Assembly (NCBI GenBank): GCA_044866775.1
Contig: JBIOUG010000095.1
Span: forward strand, 5,257-69,256
Length of the DNA stretch: 64,000 nucleotides
Reading direction: 5' to 3'
DNA from: DASUNQ01 sp044866775
GTDB lineage: Bacteria > Acidobacteriota > Thermoanaerobaculia > Multivoradales > UBA5704
A program made the translations under genes and the position numbers. The notes under the pieces are model-generated. The model was not told where the DNA came from. It did no database searches and was given only the letters and a program-made list of their open reading frames with translations. Of this stretch, positions 8,951 to 18,160 are shown in pieces; position 1 is the first letter of the stretch; every line of letters begins with the position of its first letter.

Positions 8951-11589
8951 GCTCTATCCTTCGCCTCGTACCAGCTCCGCCCCCACCCGGCGTCGACCAC
9001 GAGAGGCACCGCCAGCGCCGCCACGCCCTCCATCTCCTGCTTGACCTTCGCCGCCACCGTCTCGACCTCGGCCTCCGGCACCTCGAAGACCAGCTCGTCG
9101 TGGACGGTCAGGAGCAGGCGCGCCTCGGGGTGCTCGTCTCGCAACCGGCAATCGACCGCGATCATCGCCTTCTTCAGGAGGTCCGCCGCGGTGCCCTGGA
9201 TCCTGGCGTTGATCGCCATGCGGCGGGCGTTCTCGCGCAGCGCCCGGTTCTTGCTCTGGATCTCGGGGAGCCAGCGGACGCGGCCGTAGAGGGTCTCGAC
9301 GCGGCCTTCCTTCTCGGCGCTCGCCAGCGTCTCGTCGAGGTAGCGCCGCACGCCCGGGTACTGCGCCAGGTAGTCGCGGATGAAGCGGTCGGCTTCCTTC
9401 TGCGGGATGCCGAGGTTCTGCGCCAGGCCGAAGGCGCTCATGCCGTAGAGGATGCCGAAGTTGATGGTCTTGGCGGCGCGGCGCTGCTCGGGGGTGACCA
9501 GGGCCGCCGAGATGCCGAAGACGGTGGCGGCGGTGGCGCGGTGGATGTCGGTGCCGTCGGCGAAGGCCTTGACCAGCGCCTCCTCCTCGGCGATGTGGGC
9601 GAGGATGCGCAGCTCGATCTGGCTGTAGTCCGCCACCAGGAGCTGGCTGCCCGGACCGGCGATGAAGGCCTTCCTGATGCGCTGCCCGAGCTCGGTGCGG
9701 ATCGGGATGTTCTGCAGGTTCGGGTTGGCCGACGACAGCCGGCCGGTCGCCGCCACCGCCTGGTAGTAGCGGGTGTGGAGGCGGCGGTCGCCGTCGACCA
9801 GGCCGGGGAAGGCGTCGATGTAGGTGCTCTTGAGCTTCGACAGCTCGCGGTAGCGCAGCAGCACCTCCGGCAGCGGATAGCCGCGCGCCGCCAGCTCCTC
9901 GAGCGTCTCGGCGCCGGTCGAGTAGCTGCGGGTCTTCTGCGTGCGCTTGAGCACCGGGTAGCCGAGCTTCTCGAACAGGATGACGCCGAGCTGCTGCGGC
10001 GAGTTGAGGTTGAAGCGCTCGCCGGCGATGTCGTAGGCCTGCCCCTCGAGCGCCAGCAGCTCCTTGCCGAGCTCGCTCGCCATGTCGGCGAGGAGGTCGA
10101 TGTCGAGCAGGATGCCGCGCTCCTCCATCCCCAGGAGCACCGGCAGCAGCGGCGCCTCGATGTCGCGGTAGATGCGCTCGAGCGCCGGGCTCGCTGCCAG
10201 CTCCTCGCGCATCGGCGGCACGAGCTGCCGCGCGAGGTCGATGCGCTCGCCGGCGTAGGCGGCGAGGCGCGAGTCGCCGAGCGGCGGCTCCTGTGCCTTG
10301 TCCCAGCCGGCGTCCTTGGCGGAGAGCGGCTTGCGATTGAGCCGCTCGAGCGCCAGCTCCTCGAGCGCATGGCCGTGCACCGAGGGCTTCAGGAGATAGG
10401 AGGCCAGCATGGCGTCGAAGAGCGGCGCCCGGCAGAAGCGGCCGGCGGCGCAGAGGCGCAGGACCTCCTTCAGGTTGTGGCCGACGAGCGTGGTCGCCGG
10501 GTCCTCCGCCCAGCGCGCCAGGGTCTCGACGGCGGCCTCGCGCATCCCGGGCCGCCGCAGGTCGGCCATCCAGACCGCGCCTTCGGCGCTCCCGGCCGCC
10601 AGCCCGAGCGGGTGCTCCTCCCCGAGCACGGCGATGTAGAGGTCGCCCGCGAGCGCCGCCGCCAGCCGCCGCCACTCCTCGGGAGACTCGACCTCGGTCG
10701 CCGGCGCCGCGGCCTCCCCGGCCACCGCCGCCGTCGGCGCCAGCTCCTCGGCGAGCGAGAAGAACTCGAGGTCGGTGAAGAGGCGGCGCAGCGCCACCGG
10801 GTCCGGGGCCTCGCGGCGGAGCTTCTCGGGCTCGAAGGGGATCGGCAGGTCACAGTGCAGGGTCGTCAACTGCTTCGAGAGCTTGAGCTGCTCGGCGTGC
10901 GCGCGCAGAGTCTCCCGCTGCTTCGGCGGCGCCTCCTCGAGCCGCGACAGCAGCTCCTCGATCGAGCCGAACTGCTGGATCAGCTTCTTGGCGCCGACCC
11001 GTCCGATCCCCGGAACGCCGGGGATGTTGTCGATGGTGTCGCCGATCAAGGCCAGGAAGTCCGGAACCTGCGCGGGGAGGACCCCATAGTCCTCCTCGAC
11101 GTCCGGCGGGCCGTAGACCTTCTCCTTGATCAGGTGGAGGAACGACACTCCGGGCCGCACGAGCTGCATCAGGTCCTTGTCGGCGGAGACGAGCACGACG
11201 TCGTACCCCGCCTCGGCTCCCTTGCAGGCGAGCGTGCCGAGCACGTCGTCGGCTTCGTAGCGCGGCTCTTCGACGATCGGGATCCGATAGGCGTCGATGA
11301 TCTGGCGGATCCAGGGGAGCTGGTTGATGAGGTCGGCCGGCATCGGCGCGCGGTTCGCCTTGTACTGCTCGTAGAGATCGCTGCGGGCGCTCGGCGCGCC
11401 GACGTCGAGCGCCATGGCCATGAACTCGGGCTGCTGCTCGCGCAGGAGCTTGCGCAGGGTCTGCACGACGATGTAGACGGCGTTCGTCGGCTGCCCGCGG
11501 GAGGTCGAGAGCCGCGTCGGGGCGAAGAACGAGCGGTAGATGAGGTAGTAGCCGTCGATCAGGAACAGCCGCGGGCGGGGCTCGGTCAT
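8875..11589 (-). CDS. polA: DNA polymerase I
   Basis: 904-residue repair polymerase that removes RNA primers and fills gaps. Residues about 8-290 are the 5'-3' flap exonuclease (LFLIDGYYLIYRSFFA, later GDTIDNIPGVPGIG). The middle domain has lost the 3'-5' exonuclease acids: the usual DTE is replaced (YIAVLGEEHPLG) and GHNLKEVLRLCA lacks the KYD Asp, although FDAMLASY remains, so proofreading is probably absent, as in Taq. The polymerase domain has motif A (VADYSQIELRILAHI), motif B (RRAAKTINFGILYGM) and motif C (LLTVHDELVFE). The normal end WYEAKD is followed by about 26 extra residues read antisense through the DUF4143 gene. Confidence 0.96.
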   Translation of the reverse strand: MTEPRPRLFLIDGYYLIYRSFFAPTRLSTSRGQPTNAVYIVVQTLRKLLREQQPEFMAMALDVGAPSARSDLYEQYKANRAPMPADLINQLPWIRQIIDAYRIPIVEEPRYEADDVLGTLACKGAEAGYDVVLVSADKDLMQLVRPGVSFLHLIKEKVYGPPDVEEDYGVLPAQVPDFLALIGDTIDNIPGVPGIGRVGAKKLIQQFGSIEELLSRLEEAPPKQRETLRAHAEQLKLSKQLTTLHCDLPIPFEPEKLRREAPDPVALRRLFTDLEFFSLAEELAPTAAVAGEAAAPATEVESPEEWRRLAAALAGDLYIAVLGEEHPLGLAAGSAEGAVWMADLRRPGMREAAVETLARWAEDPATTLVGHNLKEVLRLCAAGRFCRAPLFDAMLASYLLKPSVHGHALEELALERLNRKPLSAKDAGWDKAQEPPLGDSRLAAYAGERIDLARQLVPPMREELAASPALERIYRDIEAPLLPVLLGMEERGILLDIDLLADMASELGKELLALEGQAYDIAGERFNLNSPQQLGVILFEKLGYPVLKRTQKTRSYSTGAETLEELAARGYPLPEVLLRYRELSKLKSTYIDAFPGLVDGDRRLHTRYYQAVAATGRLSSANPNLQNIPIRTELGQRIRKAFIAGPGSQLLVADYSQIELRILAHIAEEEALVKAFADGTDIHRATAATVFGISAALVTPEQRRAAKTINFGILYGMSAFGLAQNLGIPQKEADRFIRDYLAQYPGVRRYLDETLASAEKEGRVETLYGRVRWLPEIQSKNRALRENARRMAINARIQGTAADLLKKAMIAVDCRLRDEHPEARLLLTVHDELVFEVPEAEVETVAAKVKQEMEGVAALAVPLVVDAGWGRSWYEAKDRAQYPSSSQSGTAKTVSVSCTTCWPR

Positions 11590-11751
11590 AGGGCGGTCAT
11601 TGTGTCAGGTCCGGGCGAGGGCATGGCACGGGTCTAGCATTTTGCCAGCGCGTCTGAACAGGCACGCCTGGAGAGGTTCGCACAGGCGGGGCGGCAGGGA
11701 CGAGGCCGGGGCCCGCACGGGCGGGCCGCCGTTGCGAAAGGAGGCAGTCAC

Positions 11752-12021
11752 GTGGAAGCGGGCATGGGACTCATCTCGTGGATCGTGTTCGGCCTGATTG
11801 CGGGTCTGATCGCCAAGATGATCATGCCGGGCAGGGACCCGGGCGGCTGCATCATCACGGTCATCATCGGGGTCGTGGGGGCGCTGCTCGGCGGCTTCAT
11901 CGCCACGGCACTGGGCTTCGGGGGGATCAGCGGGTTCGACTGGCGGAGCCTGCTGATCGCGATCCTCGGATCGCTCGTGCTGCTGTTCATCTGGAGGGCC
12001 ATCTCCGGCAGGAGGGCGTAG
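11752..12021 (+). CDS. GlsB/YeaQ/YmgE family membrane protein
   Basis: 89-residue protein with three hydrophobic helices and the family signature LIAKMIMPGRDPGG followed by TVIIGVVGALLGGF. These small inner-membrane proteins are general-stress induced in other bacteria; the molecular role is unknown. GTG at 11752 is chosen because AAAGGAGG ends seven bases before it; ATG at 11764 is the alternative. It stands alone between polA and moaB. Confidence 0.9.
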   Translation: MEAGMGLISWIVFGLIAGLIAKMIMPGRDPGGCIITVIIGVVGALLGGFIATALGFGGISGFDWRSLLIAILGSLVLLFIWRAISGRRA

Positions 12022-12046
12022 GCCGGGCGCCCGCGGGTTTCGTCGC

Positions 12047-12556
12047 TCAGGCGCGGCGGGCTTGGGCGACGAGGTGCGCGGCCTCGGGGAGGATGAGCTC
12101 CTCCATGGCGAGGGCCACGGCCTTGGGCGAGCCGGGGAGGGCGAACAGGGCGCGGCCGGCGATGACGCCGGCGGCGGCGCGGGAGAGCATGGCGGCGGCG
12201 CCGACCTGCCGGTAGGAGAGCATCCGGAAGAGCTCGCCGAAGCCCTCGACCGGCCGCTCGAGGAGCGGAGCGACGGCTTCGAGCGTCAGGTCGCGGGGCG
12301 AGAGGCCGGTGCCGCCGGTCGTCACCACCACGTCCACCTCCGGCAGAGCCAGCAGCTCGCGCAGGGCGGCGCGGATCTCCGGCACCGCGTCGCGCACGAT
12401 CCGCGCCTCGATCACCCGGTGCCCCGCCCGCTCCGCGGCCTCGCGGATCGCCCGCCCGCCGGCATCGTCCTCCGGCGTCCTGCTGTCGCTCACCGTCAGA
12501 GCGGCGAACCCGAGGCTCCGCGGCGCCTGGGCGCGGTGCTGCGCGGGGACGTCCAT
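12047..12556 (-). CDS. moaB: Molybdopterin biosynthesis protein MoaB/Mog family
   Basis: 169-residue protein of the molybdopterin-binding fold. The signature TVSDSRTPEDDAGG near residue 22, VVVTTGGTGLSPRD near 77-90 and ALFALPGSPKAV near 138 are the MoaB/Mog substrate-binding loops; the enzyme adenylylates molybdopterin or supports that step in molybdenum cofactor assembly. No other Mo-cofactor gene is nearby. A GCTAGCCT box lies about 9 bases before the ATG on this strand, a second example of a -10-like box close to a start codon. Confidence 0.92.
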   Translation of the reverse strand: MDVPAQHRAQAPRSLGFAALTVSDSRTPEDDAGGRAIREAAERAGHRVIEARIVRDAVPEIRAALRELLALPEVDVVVTTGGTGLSPRDLTLEAVAPLLERPVEGFGELFRMLSYRQVGAAAMLSRAAAGVIAGRALFALPGSPKAVALAMEELILPEAAHLVAQARRA

Positions 12557-12588
12557 CGGCGGGGCAGGCTAGCACGCGGCCGGGCAGC

Positions 12589-12594
12589 TAGAAT
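12589..12594 (+). promoter_or_regulatory. -10 box TAGAAT close to the start codon
   Basis: TAGAAT lies nine bases before the ATG at 12604. No good -35 box is visible 17 bases upstream, and no ribosome site fits between box and ATG, so a leaderless or nearly leaderless mRNA is likely. The same geometry is seen at several other genes in the window. Confidence 0.45.
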
Positions 12595-12603
12595 CGCCGC
12601 CTC

Positions 12604-15600
12604 ATGCGCTTCCGGCCCGTGCTCGCCACTGCAGCTCTGCTTCTCGCCGCCCTTCCTTGCCTGAATTCTCTTTCTGCGAATGGTCAACCGCCCGCCTTGC
12701 CGCCGCGGGCGCTCGAGCTGCGGACGCTGGGGATCGCGCAGCTCGAGAACGAGCAGCCGGCGGAGGCGGCGGCGACCTTCGCGGAGGTGGCGCGGCTGGT
12801 GCCGGGGGATCCGCTGGGCGACGCCAACCTGGCGGTCGCGCTGCTGCGCCAGCAGAAGAGCGACGAGGCGCTGGCGGCGATCGGGCGGGCGCTCGGGAAG
12901 ACGCCGGGGCGGCCCGACCTGCTGGCGATCCAGGCGGAGGCGCTGCAGTGGGCCGGCGAGCCCGAGAAGGCGCTCGCGGCGCTCGAGCAGGCGATGGCCG
13001 CGGCGCCCGAGGATCTCGAGATCCTGTTCGCGGCGCAGCGCCTCGCCGTTACGCTCGAAGGCGAGGCGGCGGAGCGGGTGGGGGCGGCGGCGCTCGAGCG
13101 GCTGGCGCGGCTGCGGCCGGAGAACGTGGTGGTCCTGACGCAGCTCGGCAGCCGCGCGGTCCAGGCCGGCGACCGCACGGCGGCGACCGGCGCCTATCTG
13201 CGCCTGAAGGAGCTGCTCTGGCAGGCGCCGCAGGCGGAGGCGCTCCTGGGCCAGCTCCTGACGGCGCTCGAGGCGGGCGACCCGGCGGCGGTGCGGGTGC
13301 CGGCGCTGCGGCTCGAGAACGTCCTCAAGGTGACGCCGATGTACCAGCAGGGGCTGCGCGAGCTGACCGCCGGGATCCAGGGGGTGCCGGTCACGCGCTT
13401 CGCCGGCGAGCCGCCGCCGGCGGCGTTCGGCGAGCCGGTGCCGGTCGAGCTGCGGGGCACGGCAATCGACGGCACGGCGACCGCCGGTTCGGGCCTCGCG
13501 GTGGGAGATTTCGACAACGACCAGAAGCCGGACCTGGCGCGGCTCGTCGCAGGTGAGGCGCCGGGCCTGGAAGTGCGTCTCGCAGCCGCCGGGTGGCAGG
13601 CGCACGGCTCGCCCGCCCACGAGGTCCGTGGGTTCACCGGCCTCGCCGCTCTCGACCTCGACAACGATGGGAAGCTCGATCTCCTGGGCTACGGCCCGGA
13701 GCGGACCGCGATGTTTCTGGGTAAGGGGGACGGGGCATTTGCCGCCGCACCCGAGCTTCTCGCCGCCGCGCGCGGCGCAACCGCCGCCACGGCCCTCGAT
13801 TACGACATCGAAGGCGACCTGGACCTCGCGCTTGCCGGGGGCCCGGCAGGCGCGCCGGCGCCCGCCCAGCTCCTGCGGAATACCCTCGAAGGACCAGCGA
13901 CGCCGCTGACGGCCGTCGGCGAGAAGACCTTCCCTTCCCTTCCCTGGAACGCAGTCCACCAGGCCCTCGCCACCGATCTCGATCGCGACGGCGACCTCGA
14001 CCTCCTCCTCGCCCACGCCGGCGGCCTCGCCTGGCTCGACAACCTGCGCCAGGGGCGCTTCGCCGACCGCACCGCCGCCGCCGGCCTCGCCGCCGCGGGC
14101 AGCCCCGGGGAGGTCCTGACCGTCGCCAGCGCCGACCTCGACCAGGACGGCCTCCCCGACCTGATCGCGGCGCCGGCCGCCGGCGGGCTCCGCTTCCTCC
14201 GCAACGAGGGCGGGAAGTTCACGGCCTGGGACCTCGCGTCGGGCCTGGCGGGCGCCCCGCCGCCGGTCGTCCGCGCCCTCGCCACGCCCGACCTCGACAA
14301 CGACGGCCGCGTCGACCTCGCCGTCGCCGGCGACTCCGGCGTGGCCGCGCTCTCGCGCCGCGGATCGGGCTTTGAGGCGATCCCCTTGACCGGCGGCCCG
14401 CCCCGCGCCACCGCCCTCGAGGCGGCCGACCTCGACGGCGACGGCGACCTCGACCTCCTCGCCGCCGGCCCGTCCGGCCTCCACCGCCTCGACAACCAGG
14501 GCGGCAACACGAACCACTGGCTGGCGGTGCGGCTCCAGGGGCTGGCCAAGGGGAACAGCAAGAACAACCTCTTCGGCGTCGGCTCGGTCGTCGAGGTGCG
14601 CGCCGGAGCGGCGTACCAGCTCCGCGAGGCGATGGGGCAGGTCGTGCACTTCGGCCTCGGGAGCCTCGCCAAGGCCGACCTGCTGCGCGTCGTCTGGCCG
14701 AACGGCGTGCCGCAGAACCGGCTCCAGCCGCGGCTCGACCAGCGCATCGTCGAGGAGCAGCTCTTGAAGGGGAGCTGCCCGTTCCTCTACGCCTGGGACG
14801 GGACCCGCATGGCGTTCGTCACCGATCTCCTCTGGGGGGCGCCGATCGGCCTGCCGGTCGCCGAGGGGGTGTGGGCCGGCGCCGATCCCGACGAGCTGGT
14901 GCGGGTGGACGGCGCGCGCGCGGACGGCGGCAGCTACCGTCTGGCGGTGACCGAGGAGCTGTGGGAAGCGGCCTTCATCGACCGCCTGCGGCTCTGGGTC
15001 GTCGACGCCCCGGCCGAGGTCGAGGTGGCGAGCAGCCTGAAGATCCTCCCCGGGCGGGTCCTGCCGGAAGCGGTCGTGGGCAGCCGCGGCCTGCGGCCGG
15101 TCGCGGCGGCCTGGGACGGCGCGGACCGGGACGTCACGGCGCGGGTCGCGGCGCGCGACGAGGTCTACGCCTCGGGGTACGAAGAGGGGCGCTACCAGGG
15201 AGTCGCGGCGCGCCCGTGGAGCTTCACCTTCGATCTCGGCGCGGCGCCCGGCGGTCCCGTGCGCCTCCACCTCGACGGCTGGATCTTTCCCGCCGACGCG
15301 AGCTTGAACCTCGCCGTCGCCCAGCGCGCCGTTCCCGGCCTCGTGCCGCCGCGCCTCGAGGTCGAGACCGCCGGCGGCTGGCGCGCGCTGCTGCCGGAGA
15401 TGGGCTTCCCGGCCGGCAAGACGAAGACCATGGTCGTCGACACGCCGCCGCTGCCGCCCGGGGCGCGGCGCCTGCGCATCACGACCTCGCTCTGGCTCGC
15501 CTGGGACCGCGTCGCCTGGACGACCTCTCCGGCCGATACCGCGCCGCGCATCGTGGCCCGCCTCGCGCCGGCGCGCGCCGAGCTGCGCTTCCGCGGCTTC

Positions 15601-16029
15601 TCGCGCCTGGTGCGCAGCGCGCCCAACGCGCCGCACCGCTTCCTCTATGAGGAGACGTCGACCGCCTCCCCCTGGCTCCCCTTCCCCGGGCGCTATACGC
15701 GCTTCGGCGACGTGCGCGAGCTGCTGGGCGAGGCCGACGACCGCGCCGTCGTCATGGCCCCCGGCGACGAGATCGCCCTCGCCTTCGACGCCGGCGCTCT
15801 GTCCCCGCCCCCCGCCGGCTTCCGCCGCACCGTCTTCCTCGAGAGCTCCGGCTGGGACAAGGACGCCGACCGCAACACCTATGCGGCGGCCGCGGTCGAG
15901 CCGCTCCCCTTCCGCGCCATGAGCGGCTACCCGTACGGGCCGGGCGAGCGCTTCCCCGACACGCCGCTCCACCGCGAGTACCTGGCGACCTGGCTCACCC
16001 GGGAGGTGCCGCCGGCAGGCTTCGACTGA
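12604..16029 (+). CDS. Secreted TPR / FG-GAP repeat / ASPIC-UnbV protein
   Basis: 1141-residue exported protein. An N-terminal signal (MRFRPVLATAALLLAALPCL) is followed by TPR-like helices (about 35-250), then FG-GAP/VCBS repeats with Ca-binding loops such as GDFDNDQKPD, DLDNDGKLD, DLDRDGDLD, DLDQDGLPD and DLDGDGDLD, forming a beta-propeller (about 280-640). The ASPIC/UnbV domain follows (NLFGVGSVVEVRAG, HFGLGSLAKADLLRVVWPNG, about 650-720). The last 400 residues are an additional extracellular domain without an obvious match. Such CRTAC1-like proteins are abundant in Acidobacteriota and Planctomycetota; the ligand is unknown. Confidence 0.85.
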   Translation: MRFRPVLATAALLLAALPCLNSLSANGQPPALPPRALELRTLGIAQLENEQPAEAAATFAEVARLVPGDPLGDANLAVALLRQQKSDEALAAIGRALGKTPGRPDLLAIQAEALQWAGEPEKALAALEQAMAAAPEDLEILFAAQRLAVTLEGEAAERVGAAALERLARLRPENVVVLTQLGSRAVQAGDRTAATGAYLRLKELLWQAPQAEALLGQLLTALEAGDPAAVRVPALRLENVLKVTPMYQQGLRELTAGIQGVPVTRFAGEPPPAAFGEPVPVELRGTAIDGTATAGSGLAVGDFDNDQKPDLARLVAGEAPGLEVRLAAAGWQAHGSPAHEVRGFTGLAALDLDNDGKLDLLGYGPERTAMFLGKGDGAFAAAPELLAAARGATAATALDYDIEGDLDLALAGGPAGAPAPAQLLRNTLEGPATPLTAVGEKTFPSLPWNAVHQALATDLDRDGDLDLLLAHAGGLAWLDNLRQGRFADRTAAAGLAAAGSPGEVLTVASADLDQDGLPDLIAAPAAGGLRFLRNEGGKFTAWDLASGLAGAPPPVVRALATPDLDNDGRVDLAVAGDSGVAALSRRGSGFEAIPLTGGPPRATALEAADLDGDGDLDLLAAGPSGLHRLDNQGGNTNHWLAVRLQGLAKGNSKNNLFGVGSVVEVRAGAAYQLREAMGQVVHFGLGSLAKADLLRVVWPNGVPQNRLQPRLDQRIVEEQLLKGSCPFLYAWDGTRMAFVTDLLWGAPIGLPVAEGVWAGADPDELVRVDGARADGGSYRLAVTEELWEAAFIDRLRLWVVDAPAEVEVASSLKILPGRVLPEAVVGSRGLRPVAAAWDGADRDVTARVAARDEVYASGYEEGRYQGVAARPWSFTFDLGAAPGGPVRLHLDGWIFPADASLNLAVAQRAVPGLVPPRLEVETAGGWRALLPEMGFPAGKTKTMVVDTPPLPPGARRLRITTSLWLAWDRVAWTTSPADTAPRIVARLAPARAELRFRGFSRLVRSAPNAPHRFLYEETSTASPWLPFPGRYTRFGDVRELLGEADDRAVVMAPGDEIALAFDAGALSPPPAGFRRTVFLESSGWDKDADRNTYAAAAVEPLPFRAMSGYPYGPGERFPDTPLHREYLATWLTREVPPAGFD

Positions 16030-16084
16030 GCGCCTGAAACCTGCCCGTCCCATTCCCGTAGAAGGGGGGCACCGAAGAGTTGTC

Positions 16085-17338
16085 ATGGACATCCCTCGCG
16101 CCGATCGTGCCCGCAGCCTCCGCCGCCGCCGCGTTGCCATCGCCGGCACCGCCGTGGCAGCCCTGGCGGCCATCACCTATGCCTCGACCCAGTTGAAGCC
16201 GGCGGCGCCCTCGGTGGACGGCGCCGGCCTCTGGATCGACACCGTCAAGCGCGGCCCGATGCTGCGCCAGGTCCGCGGCCCCGGCACGCTGGTGCCGGTC
16301 GAGGTGCGCTGGATCTCCGCCCCGGTCGAGGGGCGCATCGAGCGCATCCCGGCGCTCGCCGGCGCCGAGCTCGGCCCCGACACCGTCCTGATGGAGCTCT
16401 CGAACCCCGAGCTCGAGCAGCAGGCGTTCCAGGCCGAGTCGGACCTGCGCGCCGCCCAGGCCGACCTCGAGGACCTGCGCGCCCAGCTCGAGAGCCAGGT
16501 GCTGGCGCAGCAGGCGACGGCGACGCGCGTCCTCTCCGAGAGCCGTGAGGCGGCCCTCGAGGCGGAGGCCAACGAGGCGCTGTCCAAGGACGGTCTGATC
16601 CCGGAGATCACCTTGAAGCGCTCGCGGCTGCGCGCCGAGCAGCTCGACCGCCAGGCCCAGATCGAGCAGCAGCGGGTCGAGAAGGCCAGGAGCTCGGCGG
16701 CCGCCCAGCTCGCGGCGCAGCAGGCGCGGGCGCAGCAGTTCCGCGACCTCTCGGCGCTGCGCCGCCGGCAGGTGGACTCGCTGCGCGTCCGCGCCGCCAT
16801 CTCCGGCGTCCTCCAGGAGCTGCCGGTGCAGGTCGGGCAGCGGGTCGCGCCCGGCACGACGCTGGCGCGCGTCGCCCGCCCCGAGACGCTCAAGGCCGAG
16901 CTGCGCGTCCCCGAGACTCAGGCCAAGGACGTGGCCCTCGGGCAGGTGGCGGCGATCGACACCCGAAACGGCGTCGTGCCCGGCCGCGTCGCCCGCATCG
17001 ACCCGGCGGCGCGCGAAGGCACGGTGACGGTCGACGTGACCCTGACCGGGCCGCTGCCGCAGGGCGCGCGCCCCGACCTCTCGGTCGACGGCACGATCGA
17101 GATCGAGCGCCTCGCCGACGTCGTCTACATGGGGCGGCCGACCCACGGCCAGCCGCACAGCACGATCGAGATCTTCAAGCTGGTCAAGGACGGGCGCGAG
17201 GCGGAGCGGGTGACCGTGCGGCTGGGCCGCAGCTCGGTCTCCACCGTCGAGGTCCTCTCCGGCGTCAAGCCCGGCGACCAGGTCATCCTTTCCGACGTAC
17301 CGGCCGCGGACGGTCAGGACCGCCTGCGCCTGGACTGA
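16085..17338 (+). CDS. HlyD/RND-type periplasmic adaptor protein
   Basis: 417-residue membrane-fusion protein: a cytoplasmic basic start, one signal-anchor helix (about 17-35), a lipoyl/barrel-sandwich half (APVEGRIERIPALAGAELGP), a long coiled-coil hairpin (about 115-240, rich in Gln/Ala/Arg), and the second lipoyl half (SGVLQELPVQVGQRVAPGTTL) with beta-barrel and membrane-proximal parts. It bridges an inner-membrane pump to an outer-membrane channel. It heads a run with two ABC ATPase genes, matching MacA-type transporters. Confidence 0.9.
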   Translation: MDIPRADRARSLRRRRVAIAGTAVAALAAITYASTQLKPAAPSVDGAGLWIDTVKRGPMLRQVRGPGTLVPVEVRWISAPVEGRIERIPALAGAELGPDTVLMELSNPELEQQAFQAESDLRAAQADLEDLRAQLESQVLAQQATATRVLSESREAALEAEANEALSKDGLIPEITLKRSRLRAEQLDRQAQIEQQRVEKARSSAAAQLAAQQARAQQFRDLSALRRRQVDSLRVRAAISGVLQELPVQVGQRVAPGTTLARVARPETLKAELRVPETQAKDVALGQVAAIDTRNGVVPGRVARIDPAAREGTVTVDVTLTGPLPQGARPDLSVDGTIEIERLADVVYMGRPTHGQPHSTIEIFKLVKDGREAERVTVRLGRSSVSTVEVLSGVKPGDQVILSDVPAADGQDRLRLD

Positions 17339-17362
17339 TCCATCCAATCCACGGAGGCTCAC

Positions 17363-18112
17363 ATGGCTTCTTCCGACCGCCCGCTGATCCACCTCGATGG
17401 CGTCACCAAGGTCTTCCTGACCGACGAGGTCGAGACCCACGCGCTTTCGGGCATCCACCTCGAGATCCGCAACGGCGAGTACGTCGCCATCGCCGGCCCG
17501 TCCGGCTGCGGCAAGACCACCCTGCTCTCGATCCTCGGCCTGCTCGACACGCCGAGCGACGGGCAGTACTGGCTCAACGGCAAGCAGGTGGCCGACCTCT
17601 CCTTCTCCGAGCGGGCCAGGATCCGCAACCGCGAGATCGGCTTCATTTTCCAGGCCTTCAACCTGATCGGCGACCTGACGGTCTACGAGAACGTCGAGCT
17701 GCCGCTCACCTACCGCGGCATGGCGGCGAAGGAGCGCAAGGAGCGGGTGCAGGCGGCGCTCGAGCGCGTCGCCATGGCGCACCGCGCCAAGCACTATCCA
17801 TCGCAGCTCTCGGGCGGCCAGCAGCAGCGCGTCGCGGTGGCGCGCGCGGTCGTCGGCAAGCCCTCGATCCTCCTCGCCGACGAGCCCACCGGCAACCTCG
17901 ACTCGCGCAACAGCGAGCAGGTCATGGAGCTGCTCGACGAGCTGCACCGCGAGGGGGCGACCATCTGCATGGTCACCCACGACCCGCGCTACGCGCGCTA
18001 CGCCAGCCGCTCGATCCACCTCTTCGACGGCAAGGTGGTCGAGGAGCAGGAGGGCGTCGAGCGCGCGATGGAGGAGCGCGAGCTCGCCCAGCGCGGCTTC
18101 GAGCTGAACTAG
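17363..18112 (+). CDS. ABC transporter ATPase, MacB/LolD type
   Basis: 249-residue nucleotide-binding protein with Walker A GPSGCGKTTLLS (about 50-61), Q-loop FIFQAFNLIG, signature LSGGQQQRVAVARA, Walker B ILLADEPTGNLDS and H-loop VTHDPRYA. The LolD/MacB subgroup works with FtsX-like permeases. It lies 24 bases after the adaptor gene with GGAGG before its ATG. The C-terminal 20 residues are a charged extension. Confidence 0.93.
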   Translation: MASSDRPLIHLDGVTKVFLTDEVETHALSGIHLEIRNGEYVAIAGPSGCGKTTLLSILGLLDTPSDGQYWLNGKQVADLSFSERARIRNREIGFIFQAFNLIGDLTVYENVELPLTYRGMAAKERKERVQAALERVAMAHRAKHYPSQLSGGQQQRVAVARAVVGKPSILLADEPTGNLDSRNSEQVMELLDELHREGATICMVTHDPRYARYASRSIHLFDGKVVEEQEGVERAMEERELAQRGFELN

Positions 18113-18160
18113 GCCGGCGAGGCGGGCCGTGACCCGGCGGGCGGAGTCAGGAGCGCGCGC

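Noticed and set aside
7885..11637. A 1250-codon plus-strand frame over the DUF4143 and polA genes
   Set aside because: Composition typical of a shadow frame, while both real genes have complete motifs in other frames.
12496..16176. A 1226-codon open frame on the minus strand opposite the FG-GAP protein gene
   Set aside because: Low-complexity Arg/Gly/Ala/Glu translation without motifs, exactly antisense to a gene with clear domains; a G+C-rich shadow frame.
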